DNA from: a bacterium D16-51
Lineage (GTDB): Bacteria; Bacillota; Clostridia; Lachnospirales; Lachnospiraceae
Assembly (NCBI GenBank): GCA_003612285.1
Contig: RAYE01000009.1
Location: 1-64,000 of the forward strand
DNA: 64,000 bases
Direction: 5' to 3'
Below, piece by piece: positions 35,832 through 45,101 of the stretch. Position 1 is the stretch's first letter, and each line of letters begins with the position of its first letter. A program made the position numbers and the translations under genes. The notes beneath the pieces were generated by a model. That model searched no databases. It was given only the letters and a program-made list of their open reading frames with translations, and had not been told where the DNA came from.

Positions 35832-37469
35832 CTATTTTTTGAGTTCTTCTACGTTTGTTTCCAGAATGATTTTGCGGATTGGAAGGATTCTTCCAGGGGA
35901 AACAGAAAGTTCATCAATTCCCATAGCAAGAAATTCCTGTGTTAAATCTAAGTCTGCGCCAAGTTCTCCGCAGATGCCGGCCCAGATGCCCTCTTTATGG
36001 GCATTTTCGATAACCATGCGTATCATAGAAAGGACTGCAGGATGATGCGCGTCATAAAAGTCGTCCAGTTTTGTGTTCTGGCGGTCGATTGCCAGGGTAT
36101 ATTGTGTCAGGTCATTTGTCCCGATGCTGAAAAATTCGACCTCTTTAGCAAGCTCCCTGCTTATCATTACGGCGGCAGGCGTCTCAATCATAATACCCTG
36201 TGACGGGCTGCCAAAGGCTATGTTTTGCTCTGTCAGTTCCTTTTTTACTTCTTCTACAATTTCTTTGATTTTCTTTACTTCCCATACGCTGGTTATCATA
36301 GGGTACATAATCGCCAGGTTTCCATATGCGCTGGCGCGGAACAGGGCGCGGAGCTGTGTTTTAAAAACTTCCGGGCGGTCCAGGCAGATACGGATGGCGC
36401 GGTAGCCCATTGCAGGATTGTCTTCTCTTTCAATCTGGAAATAATCGCATTGTTTATCAGCGCCGATATCCAGAGTGCGGATAATCACCTGCTTTCCTGC
36501 CATCGTTTCTGCTACTGTTTTGTATACGGCAAACTGCTCTTCTTCTGTTGGGTAGTCGTCCTTTTCCAGATAAAGAAATTCACTGCGGAACAGGCCGATT
36601 CCTCCAGCGTCATTCTGGATAACAGTCGCTAAATCTTTGCTGTTACCAATATTAGCATAGAGTTTTATTTCCTTTCCGTCAAGAGTAATATTTGCTTTTC
36701 CCTTCAGTGTCTGTAGCAGCTCTTTTTGTTCTTGCTCTCCTTTTTGCTTTTCCTGCATTTCAGAAAGGGTAGTTTCATCTGGCTCTACATAGATAATGCC
36801 TTTGCTTCCATCCACAATTGCAAGCTTTCCATCCACGGTATCATCCAGCGGGATATCTGTGCCGATTAATGCCGGGATACTCATAGTTCTTGCTAGAATA
36901 GCCGTATGGGAGTTTACGGAGCCGTGTACTGTTACAAAAGACAGTACCATATCTTTATTCATTTGGACGGTTTCAGAAGGGGCAAGGTCGTCTGCCAGAA
37001 TAATAACAGGTTCTTCCGTATCCATACCGGCTTTTGATTTCCCGCCTAACACGTTTAGGAGCCTTTCAGAAATATCTTTAACATCGGCTGCCCTGCCGCG
37101 CATGTATTCGTCATCCATTGCAGCAAACATCTGCGAAAAATTATCTCCTGTAGCAGCAACTGCATATTCAGCATTTACCTGCTGGCTGTCAATAATATTT
37201 TCTACAGATTCTTTATAATCGTCATCCTGAAGCATCATCTGATGGATTTCGAAAATAGCAGCATTGGCTTCCCCAACTTCCTTTACCGCCTTTTCATATA
37301 AAGCCTGTAATTCCTCCGTTGCCTGTTCTACTGCAGCAGAATAGCGTTTTTTCTCATGTTCCGTATCTTCAACTTTGACACGTTTTACCTGCTGCTCCCC
37401 CTTTTGGTAAATGCTGATTTTACCAATGGCAACGCCGTTAAATACGCTTTTGCCATAATAAGTTTTCAT
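35832..37469 (-). CDS. ptsI: phosphoenolpyruvate-protein phosphotransferase (enzyme I)
   Basis: This 545-residue EI of the PTS takes phosphate from PEP and gives it to HPr. The phosphoacceptor His is in NSHTAILARTMSIPALIG, and the PEP-binding barrel carries GIGLFRSEFLYL, MGYRAIRICLDRPE, YPMITSVWEVKK and FFSIGTNDLTQYTLAIDRQN. It lies 24 bases after ptsH in the fructose operon. Whether this is the only EI of the genome or a fructose-dedicated copy cannot be told from the window. Confidence 0.95.
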   Translation of the reverse strand: MKTYYGKSVFNGVAIGKISIYQKGEQQVKRVKVEDTEHEKKRYSAAVEQATEELQALYEKAVKEVGEANAAIFEIHQMMLQDDDYKESVENIIDSQQVNAEYAVAATGDNFSQMFAAMDDEYMRGRAADVKDISERLLNVLGGKSKAGMDTEEPVIILADDLAPSETVQMNKDMVLSFVTVHGSVNSHTAILARTMSIPALIGTDIPLDDTVDGKLAIVDGSKGIIYVEPDETTLSEMQEKQKGEQEQKELLQTLKGKANITLDGKEIKLYANIGNSKDLATVIQNDAGGIGLFRSEFLYLEKDDYPTEEEQFAVYKTVAETMAGKQVIIRTLDIGADKQCDYFQIEREDNPAMGYRAIRICLDRPEVFKTQLRALFRASAYGNLAIMYPMITSVWEVKKIKEIVEEVKKELTEQNIAFGSPSQGIMIETPAAVMISRELAKEVEFFSIGTNDLTQYTLAIDRQNTKLDDFYDAHHPAVLSMIRMVIENAHKEGIWAGICGELGADLDLTQEFLAMGIDELSVSPGRILPIRKIILETNVEELKK

Positions 37470-37493
37470 AGCTGTTCCCCCACTTTCTGGTGC

Positions 37494-37751
37494 TTATAAG
37501 TTTTCCTTCATGAAAGCGCTGATTTTTTCACATGCAGCATCCTCATCTTCTCCGTCAAAATTCATCACTACTTCATTGCCGCTTTTTACAGCTAAGCCCA
37601 TAATACCAAAGATTTTTTTGCAGTCGCCGGATTTTCCGTCCTTAGTTAAAGTAATTTTGCAGGAAAACTCTTTTGCGGCTTTCACTAATTCGCCTGCAGG
37701 GCGTGCATGGATTCCTTCTGGGTCTGTAATGGTGTAAGTAAATTCCTTCAT
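37494..37751 (-). CDS. ptsH: HPr-family phosphocarrier protein with Lys46
   Basis: From the ATG at 37751 (RBS ggagg) the product is an 85-residue HPr; a longer open frame upstream lacks an RBS and runs into fruA. The catalytic phosphohistidine is kept (GIHARPAG, His15 and Arg17). The regulatory site is not: aligning with ordinary Gram-positive HPr (LKSIMGVMSLG), residue 46 is Lys (CKKIFGIMGLA). Ser46 is the site HprK phosphorylates for CcpA-dependent catabolite repression. This HPr should carry sugar phosphate but not signal to CcpA by that route. It sits between fruA and ptsI. Confidence 0.92.
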   Translation of the reverse strand: MKEFTYTITDPEGIHARPAGELVKAAKEFSCKITLTKDGKSGDCKKIFGIMGLAVKSGNEVVMNFDGEDEDAACEKISAFMKENL

Positions 37752-37777
37752 AATTGTAATCCTCCTTTTTTGGGTGT

Positions 37778-39685
37778 TTAATTTATTTTTTTCTTTAATA
37801 AGCCAAGTAGAACAGTAGAAACTGCTGTGCCGGCAACTAAAGCTATAAGATAGAATACAGCATTTCCGACGACTGGGAAGACAAAAATTCCTCCATGTGG
37901 AGCCATCAAAGTACAATGGAATGCCATGCTGAGCGCGCCTGCCACGCCGGAGCCTGCGATACATGCAGGGAGTACATGGAGCGGGTCGGATGCAGCGAAT
38001 GGGATTGCGCCTTCTGTAATAAAGGCAAGCCCCATGATAAAGTTGGTTGGTCCTGCTTCCCGTTCTTCTTTTGTAAATTTATCCTTGAACATTAAGCTTG
38101 CAAGGGCAATTGCGCATGGAGGCGTCATGCCGCCAATCATAACGGCTGCCATAATATCATAGTTTCCAGCTGCAATAGATGCTGTGCCAAATACATAAGC
38201 GGCTTTATTAAATGGCCCGCCCATATCAATTGCCATCATTGCGCCCAAAATCAGGCCTAACACAATTTTGCTGGAGCCTCCCATTGATTTAAGGCCGTTG
38301 TTTAAGCCTGTGTTGATTGCCCCCATAATTGGTTCAATTGCAAAGTTCATTAAAAGTCCCATAACTAAAATGCCTACGACTGGCAGGATAAGCACAGGAG
38401 CTAATTTTTCAATTGCCTCTGGCAGGGTATCGCAAATCTTTTTTAATAAAACAACCAGATAGCCTGCAATAAAGCCTGCAGCTAAAGCACCTAAGAATCC
38501 GGATTTTCCCTGGGCAGCAAGCATGCCTCCGACAAAGCCGACGGCTAAAGCCGGGCGGTCGCCGATTGCCATTGCAATAAAGCCGGCCAGCACAGGCAGC
38601 ATAAATCCGAATGCAACATCGCCAATCCCTTTTAGGGTGGCAGCGGCTGCTGTAATGGAGCCAAAGTTTCCTCTTTCCTCCACGGAAAGGGAATTCATAT
38701 CGACAGCCAGCCCATCAATTAAAAATGCCAGTGCAATTAGGATGCCTCCGCCGACTACAAATGGCAGCATATGGGAAACCCCATTCATAAGCTGGGTATA
38801 AATTTGATGGCCTATGCTTCCGCCCTTTGCGGTCTGTGAAGACTGCGGTGCATTCGTACTGTGGAAAACAGGTGCGTCGCCGGCCATTGCGCGTTCCAGT
38901 AATTCGTCAGCTTTATGGATGCCATCGGAAACAGGGCATTCAATTACTTTTTTCCCGTCAAACCGGTCCATTGGAACCTGGGCGTCTGCTGCAACAATGA
39001 TACAGTCGGCAGCTTCAATGTCAGCCGTTGTCAGTATGTTTTTAGCGCCGCCAGAACCCCTTGTTTCGATTTTTACAGAGCAGCCTTTTGCCTTGGCGGC
39101 TTTTTCTATGCCTTCTGCTGCCATATAAGTGTGGGCGATTCCGGTAGGGCAGGAAGTGACTGCAAGGATTCTTGTCTGGCCTGCCTGGGCTGCCCCGGTA
39201 TTTTCTAACCGTTCATCAATATCAGGTTTTTCATCGTCTGCTTTGTCAATGATTTCAAGGAATTCATTGACAGAACCTGCATTGCAAAGCGCTGTAGAAA
39301 AGTCTTCATCCATCATTAATACTGACAATTTGCTCAATACATCAAGATGGACATTATCCTTTGTATTGGGTGCTGCAATCAGGAACAGAAGCTTGACAGG
39401 CTCTCCGTCCAGAGAATCAAAGTCTACCCCGTCTTTTATTACCATTGCGGCCAGACCGGGTTTTGTTACTGCATCGCATTTTCCGTGTGGGATGGCGATT
39501 CCTTCTCCGATGCCTGTGGTACTTTCTTCTTCCCTGGCATATACCTGCTTTCGGTATGCCTCAATATCACGGATTTTTTCGCTTTTGGCCATTAATTCTA
39601 CGGCCGTATCTAATGCTTCTGATTTGCTTTTTGGCGCTGCATCCAGAAGAATGCTTCTTTTGTCTAATAAATCAGTGATTCTCAT
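37778..39685 (-). CDS. fruA: PTS fructose transporter subunit IIABC
   Basis: This 635-residue fused enzyme II imports fructose as fructose 1-phosphate. The IIA domain (about 1-150) has His67 in IPHGKCDAV, the IIB domain (about 172-270) has Cys179 in VTSCPTGIAHTYMAAEG, and the IIC membrane domain (about 300-630) has motifs SHMLPFVVGGGILIALAF, LVVLLKKI and PLHVLPACIAGSGVAGAL. The order A-B-C is usual for Firmicutes fructose permeases. It follows fruK by 32 bases. Several long open frames on the opposite strand are codon-bias shadows. Confidence 0.96.
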   Translation of the reverse strand: MRITDLLDKRSILLDAAPKSKSEALDTAVELMAKSEKIRDIEAYRKQVYAREEESTTGIGEGIAIPHGKCDAVTKPGLAAMVIKDGVDFDSLDGEPVKLLFLIAAPNTKDNVHLDVLSKLSVLMMDEDFSTALCNAGSVNEFLEIIDKADDEKPDIDERLENTGAAQAGQTRILAVTSCPTGIAHTYMAAEGIEKAAKAKGCSVKIETRGSGGAKNILTTADIEAADCIIVAADAQVPMDRFDGKKVIECPVSDGIHKADELLERAMAGDAPVFHSTNAPQSSQTAKGGSIGHQIYTQLMNGVSHMLPFVVGGGILIALAFLIDGLAVDMNSLSVEERGNFGSITAAAATLKGIGDVAFGFMLPVLAGFIAMAIGDRPALAVGFVGGMLAAQGKSGFLGALAAGFIAGYLVVLLKKICDTLPEAIEKLAPVLILPVVGILVMGLLMNFAIEPIMGAINTGLNNGLKSMGGSSKIVLGLILGAMMAIDMGGPFNKAAYVFGTASIAAGNYDIMAAVMIGGMTPPCAIALASLMFKDKFTKEEREAGPTNFIMGLAFITEGAIPFAASDPLHVLPACIAGSGVAGALSMAFHCTLMAPHGGIFVFPVVGNAVFYLIALVAGTAVSTVLLGLLKKKIN

Positions 39686-39717
39686 AAAGATTTCTCCTTT
39701 CCAGGCTGTTTCTTCAA

Positions 39718-40632
39718 TTATTCAACCGGGTTAACCCGGCGGTAAACTTCTTCGGCCTCTTCTTTTGTTGCAAGGTTCTCGGAAAATGCGCTGGCGCTTC
39801 CAGTGGCAATTCCCATACAAAATGCATGTTTGTACTCTTTTTTGTCCAGCCATCCAGCTAAAAATCCCGCTACCATAGAGTCCCCGGCCCCTACGGCATT
39901 TTTCAGTTCGCCTTCTGGCGCCGGGGCTTTAAGTACAGTGCCGTCTTCTGCAGCGAGTACTGCCCCCTCGCCTGCCATAGAAACCAGTACATTCCTGGCT
40001 CCCTGCTCTTGTAGTTTTTTTGCATAAGGGATTACTTCGTCTTTTGTTTTTAGTGTTACATTGAAAATTTCTCCAAGCTCATGGTTATTCGGTTTTACCA
40101 GAAATGGATGGTGCTCCAGTACATTCACCAGTAAGTCTTTCGTAGCATCGACAACAATCAGGATGCCTTTGCCTTCTAAACGTTTCATGATATTTTTGTA
40201 AATATCATCTGGCATGGAGGCTGGTATGCTCCCAGCAAGCACAAGCACATCGCCTTCCTGCAGGCTATCCAGTTTCTTTAATAGAAGTTCTACTTGTTCC
40301 TGCCCAATATCAGGGCCCTGTCCGTTGATTTCTGTACCGTCAATAGATTTTAATTTTAAATTGATTCTGGAAATTCCCTGGCTGATTTTGATGAAGTCTG
40401 CTTTTACGCCCATATCTTCTACTTTTCTGCTGATTTCATCTCCTGTAAATCCTGCCATGAATCCAAGGGCTGTGCTTTCCATGCCGAGATTCTTCAGAAC
40501 AATGGAAACATTGATTCCTTTTCCGCCAGGAAGCATTAATTCTGAATCTGTACGGTTTGTAAGCCCAAGTTTAAAATCAGGTACAGAGACAATGTAATCT
40601 AAAGATGGATTAAAGGTAACTGTGTAAATCAT
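39718..40632 (-). CDS. fruK: 1-phosphofructokinase
   Basis: This 304-residue PfkB-family sugar kinase is first in the fructose operon. It phosphorylates fructose 1-phosphate to fructose 1,6-bisphosphate. Motifs are MIYTVTFNPSLDYIV, the sugar-binding GGKGINVSIVLKNLG, and the anion hole with catalytic Asp in NAVGAGDSMVAGFLAG. Length and spacing fit FruK of Gram-positives; tagatose-6-phosphate kinase is the alternative, but the fruA neighbour settles it. Confidence 0.95.
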   Translation of the reverse strand: MIYTVTFNPSLDYIVSVPDFKLGLTNRTDSELMLPGGKGINVSIVLKNLGMESTALGFMAGFTGDEISRKVEDMGVKADFIKISQGISRINLKLKSIDGTEINGQGPDIGQEQVELLLKKLDSLQEGDVLVLAGSIPASMPDDIYKNIMKRLEGKGILIVVDATKDLLVNVLEHHPFLVKPNNHELGEIFNVTLKTKDEVIPYAKKLQEQGARNVLVSMAGEGAVLAAEDGTVLKAPAPEGELKNAVGAGDSMVAGFLAGWLDKKEYKHAFCMGIATGSASAFSENLATKEEAEEVYRRVNPVE

Positions 40633-40680
40633 ATAGTATCCTTTCCGCTACTCCAAACTGTAGCTGTTTTTGTTAAAACT

Positions 40681-40770
40681 ATTATATGACCAAAATCGCT
40701 CAAAATCAATCATAAGTATTCACAAAATGATTGGTTGATTTTGGTGCATTTTGCACAAAAATGATTGATT
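40681..40770 (-). promoter_or_regulatory. fru operon promoter and repeated operator boxes
   Basis: On the minus strand TTGATT (40704-40709), 17 bases, then TATAAT (40681-40686) form a good promoter. The box caaaatcaatcat and its complement occur at 40701-40713, about 40726-40743 (atgattggttgattttg) and about 40756-40769, the first overlapping the -35. They are candidate sites for the DeoR/FruR regulator at the operon end. The rest of the gap to 40961 holds no gene. Confidence 0.65.
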
Positions 40771-40961
40771 CTGCATCCGGCGCTGTAAGCGCTGCCGGTG
40801 CCAGGCATGGAGTGTACAGTAACCATGAACACACTTGTGCCATAAATTTTAATATAATATTTATGGAACGAGTTAGATTTTAGGTATATAATGATTGGTG
40901 GTACAGAAATTGCTGGGATGGCAAGGGCTTAGGCGGAACATTCTGGCAGCAGGAAAGGACA

Positions 40962-41339
40962 ATGGGTGCGATGGGCTGTCTGGGAAATATTATTTGGTTT
41001 TTATTTGGAGGGTTTATTGGGGGCATTAGCTGGGTTTTGGCTGGCTGCCTCTGGTGCATATCTATTATTGGGATTCCGGTTGGGATGCAATGCTTTAAAA
41101 TAGCCGGATTAACATTTTTTCCTTTTGGTAAGGAGGTGGTTTATGGAGGTGGGGCTGTTTCATTTTTAGTCAATATTATTTGGCTGGTTTTATCGGGGCT
41201 TCCTCTGGCTTTGGAGCATCTGTTTTTTGGATGTATTTTCTGCATTACTATTATAGGGATTCCCTTTGGGCTGCAGCATTTTAAGCTGGCAAAGTTAGCG
41301 CTGATGCCTTTTGGGACGGCAATCCTGATAAATAACTGA
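40962..41339 (+). CDS. YccF domain-containing membrane protein
   Basis: This 125-residue protein is made of two similar halves, each with an N-terminal NIIW segment, a hydrophobic helix pair and the motif IIGIPxGxQxFKLA (SIIGIPVGMQCFKIAGL and TIIGIPFGLQHFKLAKL). This internal duplication defines YccF/DUF307. About four membrane helices are expected. The family has no settled function. RBS aggaaagga precedes the ATG; a second ATG lies nine bases downstream. A single-gene unit. Confidence 0.87.
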   Translation: MGAMGCLGNIIWFLFGGFIGGISWVLAGCLWCISIIGIPVGMQCFKIAGLTFFPFGKEVVYGGGAVSFLVNIIWLVLSGLPLALEHLFFGCIFCITIIGIPFGLQHFKLAKLALMPFGTAILINN

Positions 41340-41343
41340 ACTG

Positions 41344-41450
41344 TTACTTCGTTGTAGCTTCTGGCTGTTGGCTGGGCAGTAACTTATACTGTACGTCGGA
41401 TAAATTTGCAGCTATCGACTATAACGAAAGACCGTCAGCCATACTTTTGT
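41344..41450. other. possible structured leader before PepSY gene
   Basis: Within 41340-41512 several arms can pair: gttact with agtaac, cgttgtagc with gctat...ataacg, and ggctg with cagcc. A folded leader or another member of the GTTACT/AGTAAC family is possible. No clear promoter was identified. Confidence 0.25.
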
Positions 41451-41512
41451 TTTAGATAGATTGGTAAATTCTGGCGGTCTTGAGTATATTATGAACAAAT
41501 GGAGGTTGAATT

Positions 41513-42247
41513 ATGAAAAATTTATGGAAAAAAATATCAATTTGCAGCATATTGTTTTTTGCTTTTGCAGCAGTTAGCGTCTTTTCAACTGCAGAGGCGA
41601 AAAAGATGCAGAGTGAAAAGGAGGCGAGGGCGGCAGCATTAAAGAAAGTGCCTTCTGCCACAGTGGTTGAAATTGATACAGATTATGAAAATGGAGAGAT
41701 TGTATATGAGGTAGAACTTTTAAAAGGGGGGAAAGAATACAAATTGGAGTACCGTTCTTCAGATGGAAAGCTGATGAAATATGAATGGGAAGTTAAGGTT
41801 CCTTCTAATAAAGACAGGACAGGCAAGGTAAAGGCAGACGCCTTGAAAAAAGCAGAAGCAGACGCTCTGAAAAAGGTGAAGGGAGCAAAAATCAGCAGTT
41901 CTTCTAAGAAATTGGATGATGGGATGACACAGTGCAAGATCAGGCTGAAAAAAGGCAATAAAAAGTATACGCTGGTTTACAGCGCAAGCACTCTGAGACT
42001 TTTGGAATTTGAGTGGGAGGTTGTTACTTCCCACAAGGCGGATAATAAATATATCGGTTCTGAAAAAGCAAAATCAATTGCATTAAACAAGGTCCCAAAG
42101 GCAGCTGTTATTAAGGTAGAATTTGAGACTGACGACGGAGTGGCAGTGTATGAAGTCTCTATGGTAAAAGGGCAGTATGAATATGATGTAAAAATTGACG
42201 CTAAAACAGGGAAGATTCTGGAATTTGAGAAAGATATTGACGATTAA
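41513..42247 (+). CDS. secreted protein with three PepSY-like repeats
   Basis: This 244-residue protein has a signal peptide (about 1-28, ending STAEA-K). Three repeats of about 65-70 residues follow, each starting with an EKARxxALxKVPxA-type helix and ending with a strand such as GKLMKYEWEV, LRLLEFEWEV or GKILEFEKDI. PepSY domains act as inhibitors or chaperones of secreted peptidases. The protein is rich in Lys and Glu. RBS ggaggttg. It is monocistronic, with a strong terminator. Confidence 0.85.
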   Translation: MKNLWKKISICSILFFAFAAVSVFSTAEAKKMQSEKEARAAALKKVPSATVVEIDTDYENGEIVYEVELLKGGKEYKLEYRSSDGKLMKYEWEVKVPSNKDRTGKVKADALKKAEADALKKVKGAKISSSSKKLDDGMTQCKIRLKKGNKKYTLVYSASTLRLLEFEWEVVTSHKADNKYIGSEKAKSIALNKVPKAAVIKVEFETDDGVAVYEVSMVKGQYEYDVKIDAKTGKILEFEKDIDD

Positions 42248-42267
42248 GGGCGTTTGGGGAATATTGG

Positions 42268-42306
42268 AACAGGGTTTTGTTATAGAAGACAAAACCCTGT
42301 TTTTTC
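42268..42306 (+). terminator. intrinsic terminator after PepSY gene
   Basis: aacagggttttgt/acaaaaccctgtt with a T6 tail; converging hisJ-like gene ends just beyond at 42323. Confidence 0.9.
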
Positions 42307-42322
42307 TTTCTGGGAAATTGCG

Positions 42323-43081
42323 TTATAATTCCATTTTGTCCCAAAGGGGCAGCCCGAATTCCTGGCAGAGGGAAATCCCAAGTTTTTCAGCGGAAGAATT
42401 AAGGATTTGTTCCGGGGAATGGGCGTCAATGCCAAGGATGGCTGAGTTTCCGGCCTTTTGTGCAATGGACAAGAAACGTCTTGAGGGATAGTTCCGATGC
42501 GTCCACAGGCCAAGAAGGTTTACCTCAATCGGAATATTTTTTTCTTTTAAATAATTACACAGACGTATCATGTGTTTTTCATAAATCTCATCCGGCCCGG
42601 TGTAATTGATTAGGTCAGGATGTGCCAGATAGAGATATTTCCCGGTTTGCATTCCCTGAATGACTAGATTTACATAGTCCCGCAGGATCGTTTCATCTGC
42701 ACTTGGCGAACCGGTATAGAACGAGTCAGATTCTGTCCCTAAAAAATGCTGCCCAAGTATCATGTAATCCAGGGGATAACTGGAAAAAAGTTTCTCTTGT
42801 GCATCGTTTAGGAGTGGGTCATATTCCGCTTCAAAGCCGATATATATAGTGAGTTCATTTTGATACTCTTTTTTTAAGGATTCAAGGGAATAAAAATAGC
42901 CGTCCAAATCTGCCGGGGTCATACGGATGCCGGAAACATAGCCATCTGAAAATGGCCATGGGCAGTGGTCGGAAAATCCAAGGGTTTTTATGCCTGCCTG
43001 GATGGCGTTTTCCACATATTCCCTGTCTTCGCCTTCTGCATGCTTACAGCGTGCGGTATGTGTATGGTAATTTGCTGTCAT
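42323..43081 (-). CDS. PHP-domain phosphatase, histidinol-phosphatase type
   Basis: This 252-residue PHP-family metal phosphoesterase shows the metal-binding motifs NYHTHTARCKHA, GFSDHCPW, GFEAEY, GQHFLG, LAHPDLINY, EVNLLG and GIDAHSPE in order, which is the histidinol-phosphatase (HisJ/HisK) pattern. It would complete the step after HisC in histidine synthesis, but genes of this family also hydrolyse other phosphoesters. It is divergent from uvrC. RBS aggaggcag on the minus strand. Confidence 0.88.
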   Translation of the reverse strand: MTANYHTHTARCKHAEGEDREYVENAIQAGIKTLGFSDHCPWPFSDGYVSGIRMTPADLDGYFYSLESLKKEYQNELTIYIGFEAEYDPLLNDAQEKLFSSYPLDYMILGQHFLGTESDSFYTGSPSADETILRDYVNLVIQGMQTGKYLYLAHPDLINYTGPDEIYEKHMIRLCNYLKEKNIPIEVNLLGLWTHRNYPSRRFLSIAQKAGNSAILGIDAHSPEQILNSSAEKLGISLCQEFGLPLWDKMEL

Positions 43082-43119
43082 GGTCTGCCTCCTGGTTGGA
43101 TTGTATCAGTGTATTCCTA

Positions 43120-43148
43120 TTTACAGTTTCATATGGAATTAGTATAAT
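43120..43148 (+). promoter_or_regulatory. uvrC promoter
   Basis: TTTACA (43120-43125), 17 bases, TATAAT (43143-43148). Confidence 0.75.
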
Positions 43149-43210
43149 AAAGAAAGTGTTTCATTGCAATATAAGAGTTAATATTTTGTATCGCACAGGA
43201 GGAACGGATC

Positions 43211-45085
43211 GTGTTTGACATTGAAGAGGAGTTAAAGAAGCTTCCGGCAAAACCTGGGGTTTACCTGATGCATGATAAAAAAGATGCGATTATTTATGTA
43301 GGGAAGGCAATCAGCTTGAAAAACCGAGTACGGCAGTATTTTCAGTCAAGCCGCCGTGTGACGCCGAAAATTCAGCAGATGATTTCCCATATTGACCATT
43401 TTGAATATATTATAACCGATTCAGAGGTAGAGGCGCTTGTACTGGAAAATAACCTGATAAAGGAATATATGCCCAAATATAATACGATGCTGAAGGATGA
43501 TAAGACATATCCGTTTATCAGGGCGACGATTTATGAAGATTATCCAAGGTTAATTTACTGCAGGGAGCAAAAACGTGATAAGTCTAAATATTTCGGGCCG
43601 TTTACGAGCCCGATGACAGCTAAAAATGCGATTGAAATGGCGCAGAAGATTTATCATGTCCGTACCTGTAACCGTGTCCTGCCGCGGGATGAAGGGAAAG
43701 CAAGACCCTGCCTGAATTATCATATTAAGCAGTGTGATGCGCCCTGCCAGGGAAATATTTCTAAAGAAGAGTACCGGGAAAATTTTGATAAGGCATTAAA
43801 GCTTCTGGAAGGTGATTACCATGAGGTAATCCAGGTGCTGCAGGGGAAAATGGAGAAGGCAGCGCAGGATATGCGTTTTGAAGAGGCGGCAGAGTACCGT
43901 GATATGATTGAGAGCGTAAAAAAAGTAGAAATACGGCAGAAGATAACAGATTTTGGGGGTGTGGACAGGGATATTATTGCAGTTGCCTCTGCATTGCAGG
44001 AAGCGGTCGTACAGGTGTTTTTTGTCAGGGAAGGGAAGCTGATAGGGAGGGACCATTTTCACCTGAATGGCGTAGAAGGCGATACGAATGATGAAATTTT
44101 ACAGTCTTTTGTGAAGCAGTTTTATGCAGGAACACCTTTTATTCCGCGTGAAGTCATGGTAGAATATGAGATACAGGATTCTAATCTGATTGAAGAATGG
44201 CTTACACAGCGCAGAGGGAATAAAGTCAGTGTCCTGGTGCCGAAAAAGGGGCAGAAAGAGCGGCTTATGGAGCTGGCGCATAAAAATGCAGCGTTAATCC
44301 TTACACAGGATAGTGAGAAGCTTAGGAAGGAAGAAGAGCGGACGGCGGGGGCAATGGAACAGATTTGCGGCTGGCTGGGAATTTCTGGCGTAACAAGGAT
44401 TGAATCATATGATATTTCTAATATTAATGGGTTCCAGTCTGTTGGCTCAATGGTTGTGTTTGAAAATGGCAAACCGAAAAAGAGTGATTACCGCAAATTC
44501 CGTATCCAGACAGTTCAGGGACCGGATGATTATGCGAGCATGCAGGAGGTTCTGACAAGGCGTTTCCGTCATGGGCTGGAGGAGCGGCAGGAACTGGGGG
44601 AGAAAGCGTGGGGGGATTCTCTGGGCAGCTTTACACGCTTCCCTGATTTGATAATGATGGATGGAGGAAAGGGACAGGTTCACATTGCAGAGCAGGTACT
44701 AGAAAACCTTGGGCTGCCGATTCCGGTCTGCGGCATGGTAAAGGATGACAGGCATAGGACAAGAGGGCTGTATTTTCAGGATGGGGAGCTGCCGATAGAA
44801 GTAAACAGCGAAGGATTTCATCTGATGACGCGCATACAGGATGAAGTCCATCGGTTTGCAATAGAATATCACCGTTCCCTGCGCAGTAAGGCACAGGTAA
44901 AATCGGTGTTAGATGATATCCCGGAAATTGGGCCGGCAAGAAGGAAAGCGTTGATGCGTTATTTTAAATCGCTGGAAAAAATACGCGAAGCGTCTGTTGA
45001 AGAGCTGATGGAAGCAGAGTCAATGAATGAGAAGGCGGCAAAAAGCGTGTATGGATTTTTCCGGCAGAAACCAGAAAGGGAATAA
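43211..45085 (+). CDS. uvrC: excinuclease ABC subunit C
   Basis: This 624-residue nuclease makes both cuts in nucleotide excision repair. The GIY-YIG domain is at about 13-95 ([21 protein letters not shown], read in parts), a Cys-rich segment [15 protein letters not shown] near 175-190, the UVR domain near 205-240, the RNase H-like domain with [20 protein letters not shown] and [11 protein letters not shown] at about 395-530, and helix-hairpin-helix motifs at the end. The start is GTG behind a perfect RBS (aggagg). mfd, another repair gene, lies downstream in the same direction. Confidence 0.97.
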   Translation: MFDIEEELKKLPAKPGVYLMHDKKDAIIYVGKAISLKNRVRQYFQSSRRVTPKIQQMISHIDHFEYIITDSEVEALVLENNLIKEYMPKYNTMLKDDKTYPFIRATIYEDYPRLIYCREQKRDKSKYFGPFTSPMTAKNAIEMAQKIYHVRTCNRVLPRDEGKARPCLNYHIKQCDAPCQGNISKEEYRENFDKALKLLEGDYHEVIQVLQGKMEKAAQDMRFEEAAEYRDMIESVKKVEIRQKITDFGGVDRDIIAVASALQEAVVQVFFVREGKLIGRDHFHLNGVEGDTNDEILQSFVKQFYAGTPFIPREVMVEYEIQDSNLIEEWLTQRRGNKVSVLVPKKGQKERLMELAHKNAALILTQDSEKLRKEEERTAGAMEQICGWLGISGVTRIESYDISNINGFQSVGSMVVFENGKPKKSDYRKFRIQTVQGPDDYASMQEVLTRRFRHGLEERQELGEKAWGDSLGSFTRFPDLIMMDGGKGQVHIAEQVLENLGLPIPVCGMVKDDRHRTRGLYFQDGELPIEVNSEGFHLMTRIQDEVHRFAIEYHRSLRSKAQVKSVLDDIPEIGPARRKALMRYFKSLEKIREASVEELMEAESMNEKAAKSVYGFFRQKPERE

Positions 45086-45101
45086 GGAATGGAGGGCGAA
45101 C

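Noticed and set aside
37752-37964. Long N-terminal extension of HPr
   Set aside because: It overlaps the end of fruA, lacks an RBS, and HPr homology begins exactly at the ATG at 37751.
37895-40597. Many long open frames on the plus strand across fruA and fruK
   Set aside because: These are antisense shadows from codon bias in well-identified minus-strand genes.
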